From positions 1-7,027 of the forward strand of contig JBKCEW010000057.1 of assembly GCA_046304235.1 (NCBI GenBank): a stretch of 7,027 nucleotides of DNA. Direction: 5' to 3'. The DNA comes from CANHVK01 sp046304235. Lineage in GTDB: Bacteria; Bacteroidota; Bacteroidia; Flavobacteriales_D; Crocinitomicaceae. A model generated the notes under the pieces. It made no database searches and was not told where the DNA came from. It saw nothing but the letters and a program-made list of their open reading frames with translations. The stretch's first letter is position 1. Each line of letters opens with the position of its first letter. The position numbers and the translations under genes are program-made. Shown piece after piece: positions 6,616 to 7,027 of the stretch.

Positions 6616-7027
6616 ATGAAATACAATATAATAATTTTCTATTTTTTATTGACAATCAGTGTAAATGTCAATGCCCAATTACTTTCATTAGATAGTATTT
6701 TAACAATTATAGAACAAAATAATCCTGAATTAAAAATGTTTAATGCTCAAATTTCCGCTATGGACGCTTACGCACAAGGAGCTAAAAGTTGGGATGCACC
6801 TCAAGTTGGTACAGGATTTTTTATGACACCGTACAATCCAATGATGTGGAAAGCTGATAAAGCAAATTATAACAATGGAATGGGGTCGTATATGCTTTCA
6901 GTTCAACAAATGATTCCAAATCAGACGAAATTAAAAGCAAATGAAACCTATATGAAAAGTATGAGTGGAGTTGAAAAGGAAAATAAAAACTTTATAAGAA
7001 ATCAATTATTATCTGATGCGAAAATGA
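6616..7027 (+). CDS. TolC/CusC-family outer-membrane efflux channel, 5' part only
   Basis: The frame starts 1 nt after the cusA stop and stays open to the window edge, giving 137 residues with the C-terminus missing. Residues 1-20 form a Sec signal peptide ending in NVNA before QLLSLDSI. There is no lipobox cysteine, unlike E. coli CusC, which is lipidated. The mature start LDSILTIIEQNNPELKMF is the first helix of TolC-type outer-membrane efflux proteins, with the usual N-P-E-L pattern. Then come AQISAMDAYAQGAKSW, a predicted beta-strand region with PQVGTGFFM, and VQQMIPNQTKLKAN leading into the next helix. Residues 70-116 contain eight methionines (70, 76, 77, 89, 93, 99, 113, 116), unusual for general TolC proteins and fitting a copper-related channel. 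Its position directly after cusA makes it the likely outer-membrane partner of that pump. The family call is firm; the substrate is inferred from context. Confidence 0.88.
   Translation, partial: MKYNIIIFYFLLTISVNVNAQLLSLDSILTIIEQNNPELKMFNAQISAMDAYAQGAKSWDAPQVGTGFFMTPYNPMMWKADKANYNNGMGSYMLSVQQMIPNQTKLKANETYMKSMSGVEKENKNFIRNQLLSDAKM

Overview
The window looks like a stretch of a Bacteroidota chromosome or mobile element, most likely from the flavobacterial side of the phylum. The DNA is strongly AT-rich. The start codons follow A/T-rich leaders without clear Shine-Dalgarno sequences. One product carries a type IX secretion (T9SS) type A C-terminal sorting domain, which is essentially confined to this phylum. 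No rRNA, tRNA, CRISPR array, transposase or clear terminator is visible.

All seven genes lie on the + strand and are tightly packed, with gaps of 3, 6, 46, 2, 21 and 1 nt, so they probably form one operon that continues beyond both window edges. In order they are: (1) the 3' end of an unrecognised gene (3-257); (2) a secreted T9SS cargo protein with a jelly-roll-like N-terminal region (261-1106); (3) and (4) two tandem paralogous exported heavy-metal-associated (HMA) proteins, one apparently soluble and one apparently a lipoprotein (1113-1487 and 1534-1926); (5) a CueO/laccase-like multicopper oxidase with a Tat-type signal and possible lipidation cysteine (1929-3428); (6) a full-length CusA-type RND pump (3450-6614); (7) the 5' part of a TolC/CusC-type outer-membrane channel gene (6616 to the window end).

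Together genes 3-7 read as an envelope copper (possibly also silver) resistance operon. The HMA proteins would bind Cu(I) outside the cytoplasm, the oxidase would convert Cu(I) to less toxic Cu(II), and CusA with the TolC-like channel would expel metal across the outer membrane. The periplasmic adaptor (CusB) is not in the window and would be expected just downstream. The less ordinary parts are the T9SS cargo protein and the unknown gene placed at the head of the copper operon, and the paired HMA proteins that share an NCxxC metal loop plus a C-terminal Cys-Cys motif.
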